Below, in pieces: positions 32,392 through 32,624 of a DNA stretch of 32,624 nucleotides; position 1 is the first letter of the stretch; each line of letters begins with the position of its first letter. Origin of the DNA: an uncultured Chloroflexales bacterium (GTDB lineage Bacteria > Chloroflexota > Chloroflexia > Chloroflexales > Chloroflexaceae). The position numbers and the translations under genes are program-made. Location: NCBI GenBank assembly GCA_937918935.1, contig CAKZSI010000035.1, positions 1 through 32,624 on the forward strand, written 5' to 3'. The notes beneath the pieces were generated by a model. That model was given only the letters and a program-made list of their open reading frames with translations, ran no database searches and was not told where the DNA came from.

Positions 32392-32613
32392 TTACTTACG
32401 AATGAATGGCGTGTACAGCCGTGACGGCGTTGAGGTAGGGGGAATTGGAGTAGAGCTAGGGGGAATTGGGGTAGACTGCTGGACAACAAATTCGGTGTCA
32501 TCACCGTCCTGGGCCTGAACGGTAAAGCTGTACATACTCGAGATCGCGAACCCCAACCCCAGAATCACTACGATAATACCCATTACGAACCAGGCCTTCA
32601 TACGACGAGTCAC
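32392..32613 (-). CDS. Small secreted or membrane-anchored protein with Pro/Thr/Ser tail
   Basis: A 73-residue protein starting with GTG at 32613 (GAGGTGG upstream). Basic MTRRMK is followed by one hydrophobic segment (AWFVMGIIVVILGLGFAISSMYSF) and AQDGDD, which could be a signal peptide cleavage site (VQA-QD) or a single anchor. The rest is a low-complexity tail with STPIPPSSTPIPPTSTPS ending in RLYTPFIRK. Similar short aromatic/hydrophobic ends after Pro/Thr-rich tails are familiar from secreted proteins of Chloroflexia. Function unknown. The gene may begin a longer unit upstream of the window edge. Confidence 0.7.
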   Translation of the reverse strand: MTRRMKAWFVMGIIVVILGLGFAISSMYSFTVQAQDGDDTEFVVQQSTPIPPSSTPIPPTSTPSRLYTPFIRK

Positions 32614-32624
32614 GATACCACCTC

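Overview
The window is GC-rich bacterial chromosome, fully packed with genes and without phage, plasmid, CRISPR or transposase signatures. The gene content (338-residue Thermotoga-type DAHP synthase beside an AroH-class chorismate mutase, secreted PPC-domain proteins with Pro/Thr linkers and tails, an M61 peptidase with PDZ, a THUMP methyltransferase, many intergenic palindromes) suggests a member of Chloroflexota, probably class Chloroflexia. That placement is inference from family resemblance, not from a search.

Layout. 78-1830 (minus): an ArsR-type sensor, a small CxxC thioredoxin-like protein and an ArsP/DUF318-type permease. 2148-3808 (plus): alpha/beta hydrolase overlapping trmD. 3950-5239 (minus): TIM-barrel glycoside-hydrolase-like protein with altered catalytic positions. 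5557-6627 (plus): THUMP RNA methyltransferase. 6727-10461 (minus): a long coiled-coil protein, then hisA, hisH and a histone-deacetylase-family gene, the last three tightly coupled. 10617-10693: tRNA-Pro(UGG). 10925-12813 (plus): PhoB/PhoR-like two-component pair, ending in a hairpin shared with the convergent GAF-GAF-SpoIIE phosphatase (12847-14712, minus). 14965-15615 (minus): O-methyltransferase. 16003-18499 (plus): ANTAR response regulator, then an aromatic amino acid region (aroH, DAHP synthase) behind an elaborate leader. 18725-22964 (plus): secreted PPC protein, membrane M28-like protein, holA. 23153-23422 (minus): rpsT. 23671-25290 (plus): murJ. 25409-31927 (minus): P5C dehydrogenase, M61 peptidase, an unrecognised 607-residue acidic protein and a cobalamin-type binding protein. 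32392-32613 (minus): a tiny secreted protein.

The most striking feature is at 16591-16836. A near-consensus promoter is followed by a 27-codon reading frame whose codons 8-15 read FYRYFYYF, then a perfect 14-bp hairpin, then aroH and the DAHP synthase gene. A segment inside the last codons of that frame can pair either with the 5' end of the transcript or with the 5' arm of the hairpin. This is the geometry of a ribosome-mediated transcription attenuator that would sense Phe/Tyr supply. The hairpin lacks a good U-tract, the main weakness of the model.

The second theme is dispersed intergenic palindromes. At least four families can be seen: a purine/pyrimidine cruciform after trmD and aroF; a composite element at 5416 and 28914 whose hairpin stems differ in sequence but are both perfectly paired; GGGAAACC-N-GGTTTCCC palindromes; and GGGC-TGC-GCCC hairpins. 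Several sit directly after stop codons and may double as terminators; three degenerate copies lie in tandem at 20297-20565. Gene starts below were chosen from ribosome binding sites and family length where possible.
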